Shown: positions 28,823-40,600 of the stretch, in pieces
How the letters are laid out: each line of letters begins with the position of its first letter
Position numbering within the stretch: the first letter of the stretch is position 1
Origin: Arsukibacterium indicum
GTDB taxonomy: Bacteria; Pseudomonadota; Gammaproteobacteria; Enterobacterales; Alteromonadaceae
Length of the DNA: 64,000 nt
NCBI RefSeq assembly: GCF_019100565.1
Contig: NZ_JAHRID010000006.1
Coordinates: 62,001 to 126,000, forward strand
Direction: 5' to 3'
Notes under the pieces: generated by a model
Database searches by the model: none
Seen by the model: the letters and a program-made list of their open reading frames with translations, nothing else
What the model was told of the DNA's origin: nothing
Position numbers and translations under genes: made by a program

Positions 28823-31711
28823 CTAATCTGGACCAGCATGACTTATCACCGTGTTACGCCCCTGGTTTTTTGCCCGGTACAATGCCCTGTCAGCATCGAT
28901 AAGTAGTTGCTTACCATCATCTTTATGGTTAAGCGTTGCCAACCCTATACTCAGAGTAATGGTTAGCTCGGGGACAACATCGGTAAAGCTGGTTTCGGAT
29001 ACGCGCAGACGAAGCCTGTCGCATACTTCCTGCGCCAGTGGCAGGGGAGTATCCGGTAACAGAATAACAAACTCCTCGCCACCCCAACGGGCCAGTGTGT
29101 CTATATCACGACAATATTGCTGCAACGTTGCCGCCACCCGTTTTAATACCTCATCGCCAACGCTGTGCGACCAGTTATCGTTAACCTGTTTAAAATGATC
29201 GATATCCAATAAGGCCAGGCAAAGCGGTTCTTGTTGTCGCTTTGCCCTTTTCAGTTCATGTTGCATCGCCTCGTCGAATGCCCGACGATTAGCCAGGCCG
29301 GTGAGCGAATCTAACCTGGCCAGCGCAGCAAGTTCTGCTGTTTTTTCCGCTACCTGCATCTTTAGTTTCAGTTCACTGCGTTTTAAGCTGGCCAGCCGCC
29401 AGCGAACTGTAATAATAACCAATGCAGCTAACAACAATAAGGCAAGCAGCTGAAAGACCGGTCGTTGCCACAGATGCGGGGCTATCGTAAACGAAACAGT
29501 TGCGACAGCAGGGCTCCAGCCACCGTCCGGATAAGAAGCAGCGACATTAAAGGTATAGTGGCCTGGCGCTAAGTTAGTATATTGCACGTTAGCCTGGGTA
29601 CCCCGGCTCACCCAGTCCCGCTCAAACCCATCTAGCCTGGTCCGGTATTGAATACGCTGCGGCATAATGTAACCAAGGCCAGCATATTCTAATTCTATCC
29701 GGCTGATACCGGCGGCAAGCGCTACCGGTTGTTGCGGCAAATACTGTTTGCCATCCGCAACCAGCTTTTCCAGCACTACCGGCGGTGTGACCGCTGAAAA
29801 TGAACTTAGTCTGGCAGGTTGAACTTTGCTGACTCCTACAGAGGTGGCCACCCATACCGAACCATCACTATGGAGACTGGCTGCCGGTGATGAACCGCCA
29901 TTCGCCTGCGCGCTGGCCATGCCATCACTTTCACCAAACAACTCGTAGTTGATGTTGTCCCGCCGGCCATAAATTACATCAAGTGCTTGCTGCCTTGCCA
30001 GTCGCAACACCCCCCTGTTTGTGGAAATCCAGAAGTGCTGTTGTTCATCAATAACCAGTTGAAACAGTTTATCAAACGGCATACCGTGACTACGCCCTAT
30101 CAGGGCAAGTTGGCCACTGACCAGGTTAAACGCCACCAGCCCCCGATCAGTTGTCATCCAGAGAATGTCTGCTTCGGGGTCTTCTACAAAACCAAAAGCA
30201 TACTCGGCCTGATCCAATACACTGAAATCAAGTTGGGAAACTTCCCCGTTCTGCCAAATGGAAACTCCGGCACCGCTGCCAATAAAAATCCTGCCATCAG
30301 CGGCCTGATGCAAAGCCATAATAAAAGGGGATGGCAGCGCTACGGCATCGATTGGCGTGCTCAACTGGCCATTTTCAATTAACGTTAATCCTTGCGCTGT
30401 GCCAACCAGCACCGAGCCATCCGCCCGGGGTAGAATTGCCCGTACTTCATTTGCTGCCAGGCCATCTTTGCTATTGTAGTGCGCAATAACCTTACCATCG
30501 GCATAGTGCAACAAACCATCAGTGTAAGTACCAATCCATAAGCTTTGGTGCTGCCCCATCGCCAGGCTGAGCACTGATTGCCCTTTGGCATGACTGGATA
30601 AATCGATGTTACGGATAGTCCCGTCGCATATGTGATCGAGGCCTCTGCTGCTGCCGACATATACACAGGCTGCGCCATCAGACATTACTGTCCGGACATA
30701 ATTATCGGCTAATCCCTGCTCACTGCTGTAGGTGGTAAACGGCGCATCACGCAGCCGGAACATGCCGCCGTTAGTGCCTACCCATAAACTGCGCTCTTTA
30801 TCACGCCAAAGTGCCAGAACCCGGTTATTCGGTAAGCCCTGCTCTATGCTAAGCTGCTCTACCTTGTTGCCATAAAGTCGCAATAAACCGCGGTCTACGG
30901 TACCTATCCATAACTCTCCCGACGTCTCTGCTAATAATGTTGCAACAGGCACACCCGCCAGTAACTCAGTTAATTGCTGTTGTTGATCAAGTTGAAACAA
31001 GCCCCGCTCTGTGCCAATCAGCAGCTGCTGCTGGCTGTCGGCTGCCAGCGCAAAAACAGGCGCAGTGAGCTGCGAAGATAACGGGCGGCTAAGTGTCAGT
31101 GAGTTGTCAATTAACGCCAGGCCCGCCATCGTGCCCACCCAAATCTGGCCAAGGTGGTCTTCAAAAATGCTGTGCGCTGCATTGGCCGGTAAACCGTTGT
31201 CTTCGGTAAATTGACGCCGCCGGCCATCCGGAGTTTGCACAACAACGCCTTCACCTTCAGTAGCCAGCCATAGTCTTTGCTGACTGTCTACCAACACTTT
31301 ATTAATCAAGACGCCAAGCGGAGGATAGCTTTGCCATTGCTGACCATTTACCCTCGCGATACCGCCACGTGAACCGGCTACCAGCAAATCGCCATTCGCA
31401 GCAACATATAAGGAACGAATGCCGGAGTCAGGTAGCCCGGTTCGTTCGCTACGCTCAAAAATATCGAAGCGGCGACCATTAAAGCGGGCAACTCCCTCCC
31501 AGGTAGCGAACCACAGGTAGCCGTCAGGTGTCTGGGCAATGGCATTCACGGTGTTATGAGGTAAACCATCAACGGTACTCCAGCGTTCACTGAAGTAGCT
31601 GTCAAGACTGACAATATCATTGTCTGCTGCGCCTGCGGGAGCAACCAGCATGCCACTTAGCAGCCACAACAGGCTGACAGCAGCTTTTCGGCAAACAGTT
31701 AACAACGGCAT
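28823..31711 (-). CDS. Periplasmic two-component-type propeller diguanylate cyclase
   Basis: Makes c-di-GMP, presumably in response to a periplasmic signal. The 962 residues are: signal peptide (to about 30), some 14 blades of Reg_prop repeats forming two beta-propellers (repeating G-L-P-x-N and LWIGT...G-L units such as LWFATWEGVARFNG and IWVGTMAGLALID), a Y_Y_Y domain (about 650-740), one membrane helix (about 752-771), a short coiled coil and a GGDEF domain. The active motif is GGEEF (about 877-881) with an RDID inhibitory site five residues before, so it should be active and product-inhibited. I placed the start at an ATG with AGGG seven bases upstream. The ligand is unknown. Confidence 0.88.
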   Translation of the reverse strand: MPLLTVCRKAAVSLLWLLSGMLVAPAGAADNDIVSLDSYFSERWSTVDGLPHNTVNAIAQTPDGYLWFATWEGVARFNGRRFDIFERSERTGLPDSGIRSLYVAANGDLLVAGSRGGIARVNGQQWQSYPPLGVLINKVLVDSQQRLWLATEGEGVVVQTPDGRRRQFTEDNGLPANAAHSIFEDHLGQIWVGTMAGLALIDNSLTLSRPLSSQLTAPVFALAADSQQQLLIGTERGLFQLDQQQQLTELLAGVPVATLLAETSGELWIGTVDRGLLRLYGNKVEQLSIEQGLPNNRVLALWRDKERSLWVGTNGGMFRLRDAPFTTYSSEQGLADNYVRTVMSDGAACVYVGSSRGLDHICDGTIRNIDLSSHAKGQSVLSLAMGQHQSLWIGTYTDGLLHYADGKVIAHYNSKDGLAANEVRAILPRADGSVLVGTAQGLTLIENGQLSTPIDAVALPSPFIMALHQAADGRIFIGSGAGVSIWQNGEVSQLDFSVLDQAEYAFGFVEDPEADILWMTTDRGLVAFNLVSGQLALIGRSHGMPFDKLFQLVIDEQQHFWISTNRGVLRLARQQALDVIYGRRDNINYELFGESDGMASAQANGGSSPAASLHSDGSVWVATSVGVSKVQPARLSSFSAVTPPVVLEKLVADGKQYLPQQPVALAAGISRIELEYAGLGYIMPQRIQYRTRLDGFERDWVSRGTQANVQYTNLAPGHYTFNVAASYPDGGWSPAVATVSFTIAPHLWQRPVFQLLALLLLAALVIITVRWRLASLKRSELKLKMQVAEKTAELAALARLDSLTGLANRRAFDEAMQHELKRAKRQQEPLCLALLDIDHFKQVNDNWSHSVGDEVLKRVAATLQQYCRDIDTLARWGGEEFVILLPDTPLPLAQEVCDRLRLRVSETSFTDVVPELTITLSIGLATLNHKDDGKQLLIDADRALYRAKNQGRNTVISHAGPD

Positions 31712-31800
31712 GGCCAATCCCTGTTTCAAGAAAACTGAACTTGATCCAGCAAGATTACCGTTTTTGCCTTTACTTGGGAAGCCTCACTAATCAGCAAAGG

Positions 31801-35134
<3,334 letters not shown>

Positions 35135-35136
35135 TG

Positions 35137-36411
35137 CTACCAGAATGCAGTGAGAGCGGGATTTAGCCTGAATTGCTGGTCGGCTGCCCGATTATCTGCC
35201 CTGCCACTGGCAAGGCGTTCGCTGTTATTGCTAACTGGCGTGGTTGCCAGCCAGTTTGCCACGGCATTAAAGCCTGTTTGTAAATCGGCAATCAGGTCTG
35301 CCGCGGCTTCAATTCCCACCGACAACCGGATTAACGTTGGGCCGATACCAGCAGTCTGCTGGGCGGCAGCATCCATTGAGGCATGAGTCATGGTTCCCGG
35401 ATGGCAAATCAGGCTTTCAATTCCCCCTAATGACTGAGCAAGGGTAAATAACCGCAGACTGGCAAAAAACACCGGTAACGCTTCAGCTGGGGCAGCCAAA
35501 TCAAAACTGCACATGGCACCAAACCCTGTCTGCTGTGTTTTAGCTATAGCGTGGCCGGGATGATCAACCAGCCCGGGATAGTATAATTTACTGACCAGCG
35601 GCTGACGTTGTAAAAAACTGACCAGCTCCGCGGTATTCTGTTGCTGCAGTTGCAGCCGCGGTACCAGTGTGCGCAGGCCGCGCAGGGTCATATAGCTGTC
35701 AAACGCCGGCCCGGTAACCCCCAGGCAATTCGCCCACCATTTAAGCTCATCGCCAATCGCCGGGTCGTTAGCCACCAGAACACCGCCAACAATATCACTG
35801 TGGCCATTAATGTATTTTGTAGTGGAGTGCACCACAATATCGGCACCGAGCCGCAGCGGTTGTTGCAGGACCGGCGATAAAAATGTGTTATCTACCACTA
35901 CTTTCGCCTGTAAGCTTTTGGCCAACTGGCATACCGCTTTTACGTCGGTAATTTGCAGCAACGGGTTACTTGGCGTTTCCAGCCAAATCATCGCAGGCTT
36001 TGCAGCGGTGACTTTTGCTACCCAGTCATGTTGTTGAAAATTAACAATTTGTAGTTTAAAAGCCTGCTTGCGCTGTGCCAGATTAGTAAATAACCGATAG
36101 CTACCACCATAGCAGTCATGCGGGATCAGCAGGGTATCATCCGGGCCCAGTAATTGCAGCGCCAGTAAACAGGCAGACATACCACTACCGGTAACAATTG
36201 CCCGCGCCCCCTGCTCTAAATGACATAAGGCATCTGCCAGGGTATCGCGGGTCGGGTTGTTTGAGCGGGAATAATCATACTGGCCGGGTTGTTTAAATGC
36301 CGGCAGTTCATAAGTAGACGTTAAATATAAAGGTGGGGTGACCGCGCCAAACGCCGTATCCTGAGCAATGCCGGCCCGGGCGGTAATGGTTGCAGCAGTT
36401 GAGTGAGACAT
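35137..36411 (-). CDS. metB: Cystathionine gamma-synthase
   Basis: Joins an activated homoserine to cysteine, forming cystathionine. A 424-residue Cys/Met-metabolism PLP enzyme; the PLP lysine is in VHSTTKYINGHSD and the family block YDYSRSNNPTRDTLADAL is near the N-terminus. Compared with the 386-residue E. coli MetB it has about 35 extra C-terminal residues after IADLQTGFNAVANW (ATTPVSNNSERLASGR... ending LTAFW). Homoserine or cystathionine lyase paralogues share the fold; the MetJ context favours MetB. It is first in metB-metL-metF. Confidence 0.92.
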   Translation of the reverse strand: MSHSTAATITARAGIAQDTAFGAVTPPLYLTSTYELPAFKQPGQYDYSRSNNPTRDTLADALCHLEQGARAIVTGSGMSACLLALQLLGPDDTLLIPHDCYGGSYRLFTNLAQRKQAFKLQIVNFQQHDWVAKVTAAKPAMIWLETPSNPLLQITDVKAVCQLAKSLQAKVVVDNTFLSPVLQQPLRLGADIVVHSTTKYINGHSDIVGGVLVANDPAIGDELKWWANCLGVTGPAFDSYMTLRGLRTLVPRLQLQQQNTAELVSFLQRQPLVSKLYYPGLVDHPGHAIAKTQQTGFGAMCSFDLAAPAEALPVFFASLRLFTLAQSLGGIESLICHPGTMTHASMDAAAQQTAGIGPTLIRLSVGIEAAADLIADLQTGFNAVANWLATTPVSNNSERLASGRADNRAADQQFRLNPALTAFW

Positions 36412-36444
36412 AACGGCACCTTTGACTTTTACTTTTGGATGTTT

Positions 36445-36498
36445 AGACGTCTAAAAGTATATCGATCAAAAATTGGATGTCAAACCATTTAGCCGTCT
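36445..36498. promoter_or_regulatory. Met boxes (MetJ operators) between metB and metJ
   Basis: A perfect AGACGTCT is at 36445-36452 and a seven-of-eight AGCCGTCT at 36491-36498. Flanking octamers in register match five of eight (36437, 36453, 36475), as expected for co-operative tandem MetJ binding. The first box sits just downstream of the metB -10, the second overlaps the metJ -10 element TATAAT. Confidence 0.85.
36456..36483 (-). promoter_or_regulatory. Strong sigma-70 promoter of metB-metL-metF
   Basis: Minus strand: TTGACA (36483-36478), a 16-base spacer and TATACT (36461-36456). The -35 is perfect and the -10 matches five of six. Confidence 0.7.
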
Positions 36499-36503
36499 AT
36501 AAT
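36498..36503 (+). promoter_or_regulatory. -10 element of metJ
   Basis: A perfect TATAAT about 100 bp before the metJ ATG, overlapping the second Met box by one base. No good -35 is seen, as the metB promoter occupies that stretch. Confidence 0.5.
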
Positions 36504-36606
36504 GATTATTTGTTGCCCACTATTGGACATAGCAGGATAAAAAGTTAGAATTTGGCAACTGCGCGAGCAAATACGAATAACCATTATAAATAACTAAGGT
36601 ATCCTT

Positions 36607-36942
36607 ATGGCTAAATGGAATGGTGAATACATCCATCCTTACGCGGAACATGGTAAAAAGTCAGAACAAGTCAAAAAAATTACCGTCTCTATTCCGTTGA
36701 ATGTTTTAAAAGTATTAACCGACGAGCGCACCCGCCGCCAGGTCAATAACCTGCGCCATGCCACTAACAGTGAATTGTTGTGTGAAGCGTTTTTGCACGC
36801 ATTTACCGGCCAGCCATTGCCTGCTGACGAAGACTTACGGAAAGATAATCCGCATCAGATCCCAACCGAAGTGCGGCAAATTCTGACCAGCATGGGTAAA
36901 CCTATTCCGGTGATTATTGAAGCAGATACCACCGAGGAGTAA
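36607..36942 (+). CDS. metJ: Methionine repressor MetJ
   Basis: Ribbon-helix-helix repressor that binds Met boxes with S-adenosylmethionine as co-repressor. The 111 residues include the DNA-contacting strand [15 protein letters not shown], the helix block [34 protein letters not shown], and the C-terminal part. E. coli MetJ has 105 residues. It is divergent from metB and faces Met boxes in its own promoter, so it should be autorepressed. Confidence 0.97.
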   Translation: MAKWNGEYIHPYAEHGKKSEQVKKITVSIPLNVLKVLTDERTRRQVNNLRHATNSELLCEAFLHAFTGQPLPADEDLRKDNPHQIPTEVRQILTSMGKPIPVIIEADTTEE

Positions 36943-36963
36943 TGCCATTGCGTCCGGTTCCGG

Positions 36964-36988
36964 AAAACCGCCTGATGGCGGTTTTTTT
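36964..36988 (+). terminator. Rho-independent terminator of metJ
   Basis: Stem AAAACCGCC/GGCGGTTTT with TGAT loop, followed rightward by more T's (seven in a row). Read leftward it also has TTTTCC, so it could help end the response-regulator transcript. Confidence 0.9.
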
Positions 36989-37038
36989 ATTGGGGATGCC
37001 ACCGGGTGAGTGTGAAAAAAGCATACCGGGAGCCTTTG

Positions 37039-37686
37039 TCAGCTGATAAGCCCCAGCTCCAGCGCCAGCAAAACAGCCCGGGTGCGGTCGCGGACCCCAA
37101 GCTTAGCCAGAATAGCAGAGCATTGGTTTTTAACTGTTCCCTCAGATTTATACAGTGCATTAGCAATTTCTTTGTTGCTGTATCCCGCCGCCATCAGTTG
37201 CAGAATTTCCAGCTCTTTGTCAGTAAGCGGCTCCAGCTCAGTTGGCATAGTAAAATCAGCATGGGTGCTATCCCTTACACTTGTCAGTAACCGCTCGGTA
37301 ATATTTGGCGCAAACCAGCTGCCGCCCTCAGCCAGAGTCGCGATGGCCTGGATAAGCGTTTCCAGTGATACATCTTTTAATAAAAAGCCCCTCGCACCAA
37401 AGCTAATACTTTTCAATACCAGTTCATGTTCATCAAAGGTCGTCAGAATAAGCACCGGGGTAACAATACCCGCCTGTTTTAAAGCAGCCAGCGTTTGCAC
37501 GCCGTTCATTACCGGCATAGATAAATCCAGCAGAATCACGTCTGGATTCAGTTGCTGGCACGCATCGACTACCACCGAACCGTCTGCACACTCACCCACG
37601 ACTTCTGCTTTGCCTGAAATACCAAGCAGGCTTTTAATGCCATCCCGGATCAGTTTCTGATCATCAACCAGCAATACCTTATGCAT
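37039..37686 (-). CDS. NarL/FixJ-family response regulator
   Basis: A 215-residue DNA-binding regulator: receiver domain with acidic pair Asp8-Asp9, phospho-acceptor Asp54 (VILLDLSMPVMNG) and Lys104 (FLLKD), then a LuxR-type helix-turn-helix (LTDKELEILQLMAAGYSNKEIANALYKSEGTVKNQ). I chose the ATG at 37686 (MHKVLLVDD); the frame is open further upstream but inside the kinase gene. It overlaps the histidine kinase by eight bases, so the two are a cognate pair. Targets are unknown; the convergent metJ is an unlikely one. Confidence 0.9.
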   Translation of the reverse strand: MHKVLLVDDQKLIRDGIKSLLGISGKAEVVGECADGSVVVDACQQLNPDVILLDLSMPVMNGVQTLAALKQAGIVTPVLILTTFDEHELVLKSISFGARGFLLKDVSLETLIQAIATLAEGGSWFAPNITERLLTSVRDSTHADFTMPTELEPLTDKELEILQLMAAGYSNKEIANALYKSEGTVKNQCSAILAKLGVRDRTRAVLLALELGLIS

Positions 37687-38821
37687 TGTCACTCTCTTTG
37701 TAAGGCAAAATGATGTGCAGCTGCATTGCCCGCTCCCGGGTAGTGAGCTCAAGCGTGCCATCGCACTCTGCTAAGCGTTCCCGCATACCGGTAATACCAT
37801 TACCCGGCTGCCAATGTGGCATCAGAACACCATTGTCATAAATAACTAATTGCAACTGCCCCTTTGCTACGCCAGCTTCGATATTTACGGTACTGGCGCC
37901 ACTGTGTTTTAAACTGTTGCTCAAGGCTTCCTGAATAATACACAACAGATGTTGGGCCTGGCTTAGATCATTAAGCATAATATCCGCCGGGATCTGCAGT
38001 TTGACGGCCAGCTGCTCCGGTAGTAATCGGGTTAGTGAAGTTACTGCATCCTGTAAGCTGACGTCTGCGTACTGACGCATGGTACTTACCGCTTCCCTAA
38101 CATCGGCTAATAACAATTTTGCCAGCTTATGGCACTGATCCACCTGCACTTTTGCATCTCCACCGCTTAAGTGGCTTGCTACCTGCAACTGAATTGTCAA
38201 TGCCGTTAAATGGTGACCAACCAAATCATGCAGATTGCGGGCAATCCGGGTGCGCTCACTTTGCCGGGACGCTGCTTGCAGCAATTGCTGGGTTGCCAGT
38301 AACTGTTGATGCTTTTGCTCCAGCTCTTCTTTGGCGGCTTCAGCATCCCGGCTGGCACTTTGCACCAACACTGCAAACAGATGAAAACAGCCGTAAAGCA
38401 ATGCGGTGATCCAGACGCTGCTACCGGTTTGCCAGGCAATCATCAGATGCCAAAGTGCCACTACCAGAATTGTCAGCAGCATCGCCTGGCCGGTTCTCAG
38501 CACAAACGGCAGCATGGCTGCCCAGATAATGGTTAAAATAGCCAAAAATTCAAAGTTTCGCTCCGGCAGCAGCCACTGCAGCGCAAACGCTAACAGCAGC
38601 TGCAGCGCCAATAACCAGGGCCCATAGCGGCCCCTTAATGTAAAGGGCCCTTGCTCCCGGGTTAGCAGCCAGAACACAGAGCCATATCCTGAAAACAGGG
38701 CATGCAGTAGCACTGCTCCCTGCGCCGGAACTGTTTTCTGCAGAATATACAGGGTAATGCCATAAACCATGAGCCAGGTTAATAAACCGGCCAAACTGGC
38801 AAAATCAATTTTTCTCTTCAT
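37679..38821 (-). CDS. Sensor histidine kinase, HisKA_3 (NarX/DesK class)
   Basis: A 380-residue membrane kinase. Several hydrophobic helices in the first 155 residues form a small membrane sensor without large periplasmic loop. Then comes a coiled coil and the dimerisation/phosphotransfer helix RTRIARNLHDLVGHHLTAL with His198. The HATPase part shows QEALSNSLKHSGAS (N-box) and GNGITGMRERL (G-box). It partners the overlapping response regulator. Compact helical sensors of this class detect membrane state or small lipophilic signals in DesK, but the signal here is unknown. Confidence 0.88.
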   Translation of the reverse strand: MKRKIDFASLAGLLTWLMVYGITLYILQKTVPAQGAVLLHALFSGYGSVFWLLTREQGPFTLRGRYGPWLLALQLLLAFALQWLLPERNFEFLAILTIIWAAMLPFVLRTGQAMLLTILVVALWHLMIAWQTGSSVWITALLYGCFHLFAVLVQSASRDAEAAKEELEQKHQQLLATQQLLQAASRQSERTRIARNLHDLVGHHLTALTIQLQVASHLSGGDAKVQVDQCHKLAKLLLADVREAVSTMRQYADVSLQDAVTSLTRLLPEQLAVKLQIPADIMLNDLSQAQHLLCIIQEALSNSLKHSGASTVNIEAGVAKGQLQLVIYDNGVLMPHWQPGNGITGMRERLAECDGTLELTTRERAMQLHIILPYKESDNA

Positions 38822-38950
38822 TGAGTTATTATGCGATGTCGCGAGATAACTGCAATAGGCCAGAAGTCATATTGGAAAATCCTGACTTATGGCACCTGCG
38901 ATTACTACGTCACAGGTTTAAGCTCTCCGTATAAACCAAGGAGGCTTATC

Positions 38951-39715
38951 ATGTTAGCGATCCACACTACGTTGTTATATATGCACATCTTTTTAGGCGC
39001 TATCGCGCTAATGGTATTCTGGCTACCCATCTTCGCTCGCAAAGGGGGAAAGCTGCATATAGTGGCCGGCAAGGTGTTTTACACTGTTATGCTGGTTGTC
39101 TCGGGTTCCGGTATCATCATGAGTCTGATCGGGCTATCGGATCCAGTCGGTATTTATATAAACAGCAAACAGCTGAGCAGCGCCCAGATTGACAGCATTA
39201 TGCTCTGGCGGATCCCGTTCACTTATTTTCTACTGCTGCTTAGTTTGCTGACCTGGGTAACGGTTCGCCATGCGATAGGTGTGCTCCGTGCCAAAGCTAA
39301 CCGCGCTATGCTGCGCAGCTGGCAATATCAGGCTCCGGTATTACTAATGTTTCCTGCCGCAGTATTTGTTGGCTGGCAGGGCATAGATACCGGCATGCCC
39401 TTACTGATCATATTTGCAGTGGTCAGCTTGATAACGGCAACAACCATTTGCCTGTATGTCTACCGTGCAACAGTTGCACCCCGGGCCTGGATTATTGAAC
39501 ACTTCGGCTCCATGGTTGGCGCCGGCATTGCAGTATACACCGCCTTTTTTGCTGCTGGCGGCAGACGGGTACTCTCGCAATGGCTACCGGGCGAATGGCA
39601 ACTGGTCAGCTGGCTGGCGGCACCAGTTATCGGCGTCACTGTGTTAATCGCGATGAAAGGTTATTACCAGCGTAAATATAAAGTTCAGCATAACAAGGCT
39701 TTACAACAAGGCTAA
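38951..39715 (+). CDS. Multi-helix membrane protein, perhaps DUF2306-like
   Basis: A 254-residue integral membrane protein with about seven hydrophobic helices. The sequence begins MLAIHTTLLYMHIFLGAIALMVFW, carrying a histidine in the first helix and others later (HIVAGKVFY, VRHAIGV), reminiscent of the DUF2306 membrane family; this assignment is from memory only. A textbook ribosome-binding site (AGGAGG six bases before ATG) fixes the start at 38951. It is divergent from the histidine kinase (130 bp apart), which makes it a possible target of that two-component pair, but that is inference. Confidence 0.65.
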   Translation: MLAIHTTLLYMHIFLGAIALMVFWLPIFARKGGKLHIVAGKVFYTVMLVVSGSGIIMSLIGLSDPVGIYINSKQLSSAQIDSIMLWRIPFTYFLLLLSLLTWVTVRHAIGVLRAKANRAMLRSWQYQAPVLLMFPAAVFVGWQGIDTGMPLLIIFAVVSLITATTICLYVYRATVAPRAWIIEHFGSMVGAGIAVYTAFFAAGGRRVLSQWLPGEWQLVSWLAAPVIGVTVLIAMKGYYQRKYKVQHNKALQQG

Positions 39716-39760
39716 AGCTGGCTTACTGTCCTGTGTAGCCTTGGCACAGGACAGTACCAC

Positions 39761-40573
39761 ATGACGAACATCACACACCCGGCACTTCACAATAAAGTTA
39801 TCTGGATCACCGGCGCCTCTGGCGGCATTGGCGAGGCAATGGCCCGAGAGCTGGCCGCAGCTGGCGCCCGGCTGATTTTAAGCGCCCGCCGCCAGGCAGA
39901 ACTGGAGCGGGTTCGTGCCAGTCTGGCTAATGCATCCTCACATCTGATTCTACCGTTGGATATTACCGACAGTCAGGCGATAACTGACGCAGTTGCAACT
40001 ATTTCCGAAAAAATTGGTGGCCTCGACTGGCTGATAAATAACGCAGGTATCAGTCAGCGCGCGCTAATTACAGACACTTCGCTGGAGACTGAACGAAAAT
40101 TATTTGAAGTAGATTATTTTGGCCAGATTAACTTAACCCGCCAATGCTTACCATTGTTGCTGGCAGACGGTGGCGGTAAAGCAGTTTTTGTTTCATCTGT
40201 TGCCGGGTTAGTGGGTACTCAGTACCGTGGCAGTTATTCGGCCGCCAAAGCAGCATTGCATTTGTGGGCCAACAGCTTGCGTGCTGAGCTATTTGCTCAG
40301 GGGCTTACAGTTGCCACTGTTTTCCCGGGCTTTGTAAAAACCGATGTGTCATTAAACGCCCTGACCGGTGACGGCCTGCCATTGGGCGAGATGGACGCTG
40401 CTCAGGCGAATGCGATGAGCGCAGCACAGTTTGCCGAACAAGCAGTAAAAGCCTTACTGAAAGGTAAAAATTACATTGTTATTGGCGGCACGAAAGAGCG
40501 GCTGGCTGCATGGGTATCGCGACTGTCACCGGAACTACTTTATAAGATGATCCGAAAAAGCAAAGTTCGTTAA
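39761..40573 (+). CDS. Short-chain dehydrogenase/reductase (SDR)
   Basis: A 270-residue classical SDR. It has the cofactor loop TGASGGIG (17-24), LINNAG (91-96), the catalytic Ser in VSSVAG (about 145-146) and Tyr159-x3-Lys163 (YSAAK). Arg at positions 43-44 (SARRQ) after the second strand suggests NADP preference. The C-terminal ERLAAWVSRLSPELLYKMIRK resembles membrane-associated DHRS7/11-beta-HSD-like bacterial SDRs. The substrate is unknown. It is 45 bp after the membrane protein gene and may be co-transcribed. Confidence 0.88.
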   Translation: MTNITHPALHNKVIWITGASGGIGEAMARELAAAGARLILSARRQAELERVRASLANASSHLILPLDITDSQAITDAVATISEKIGGLDWLINNAGISQRALITDTSLETERKLFEVDYFGQINLTRQCLPLLLADGGGKAVFVSSVAGLVGTQYRGSYSAAKAALHLWANSLRAELFAQGLTVATVFPGFVKTDVSLNALTGDGLPLGEMDAAQANAMSAAQFAEQAVKALLKGKNYIVIGGTKERLAAWVSRLSPELLYKMIRKSKVR

Positions 40574-40600
40574 ACATCAACCTTGCTTCCGGAATTAACG

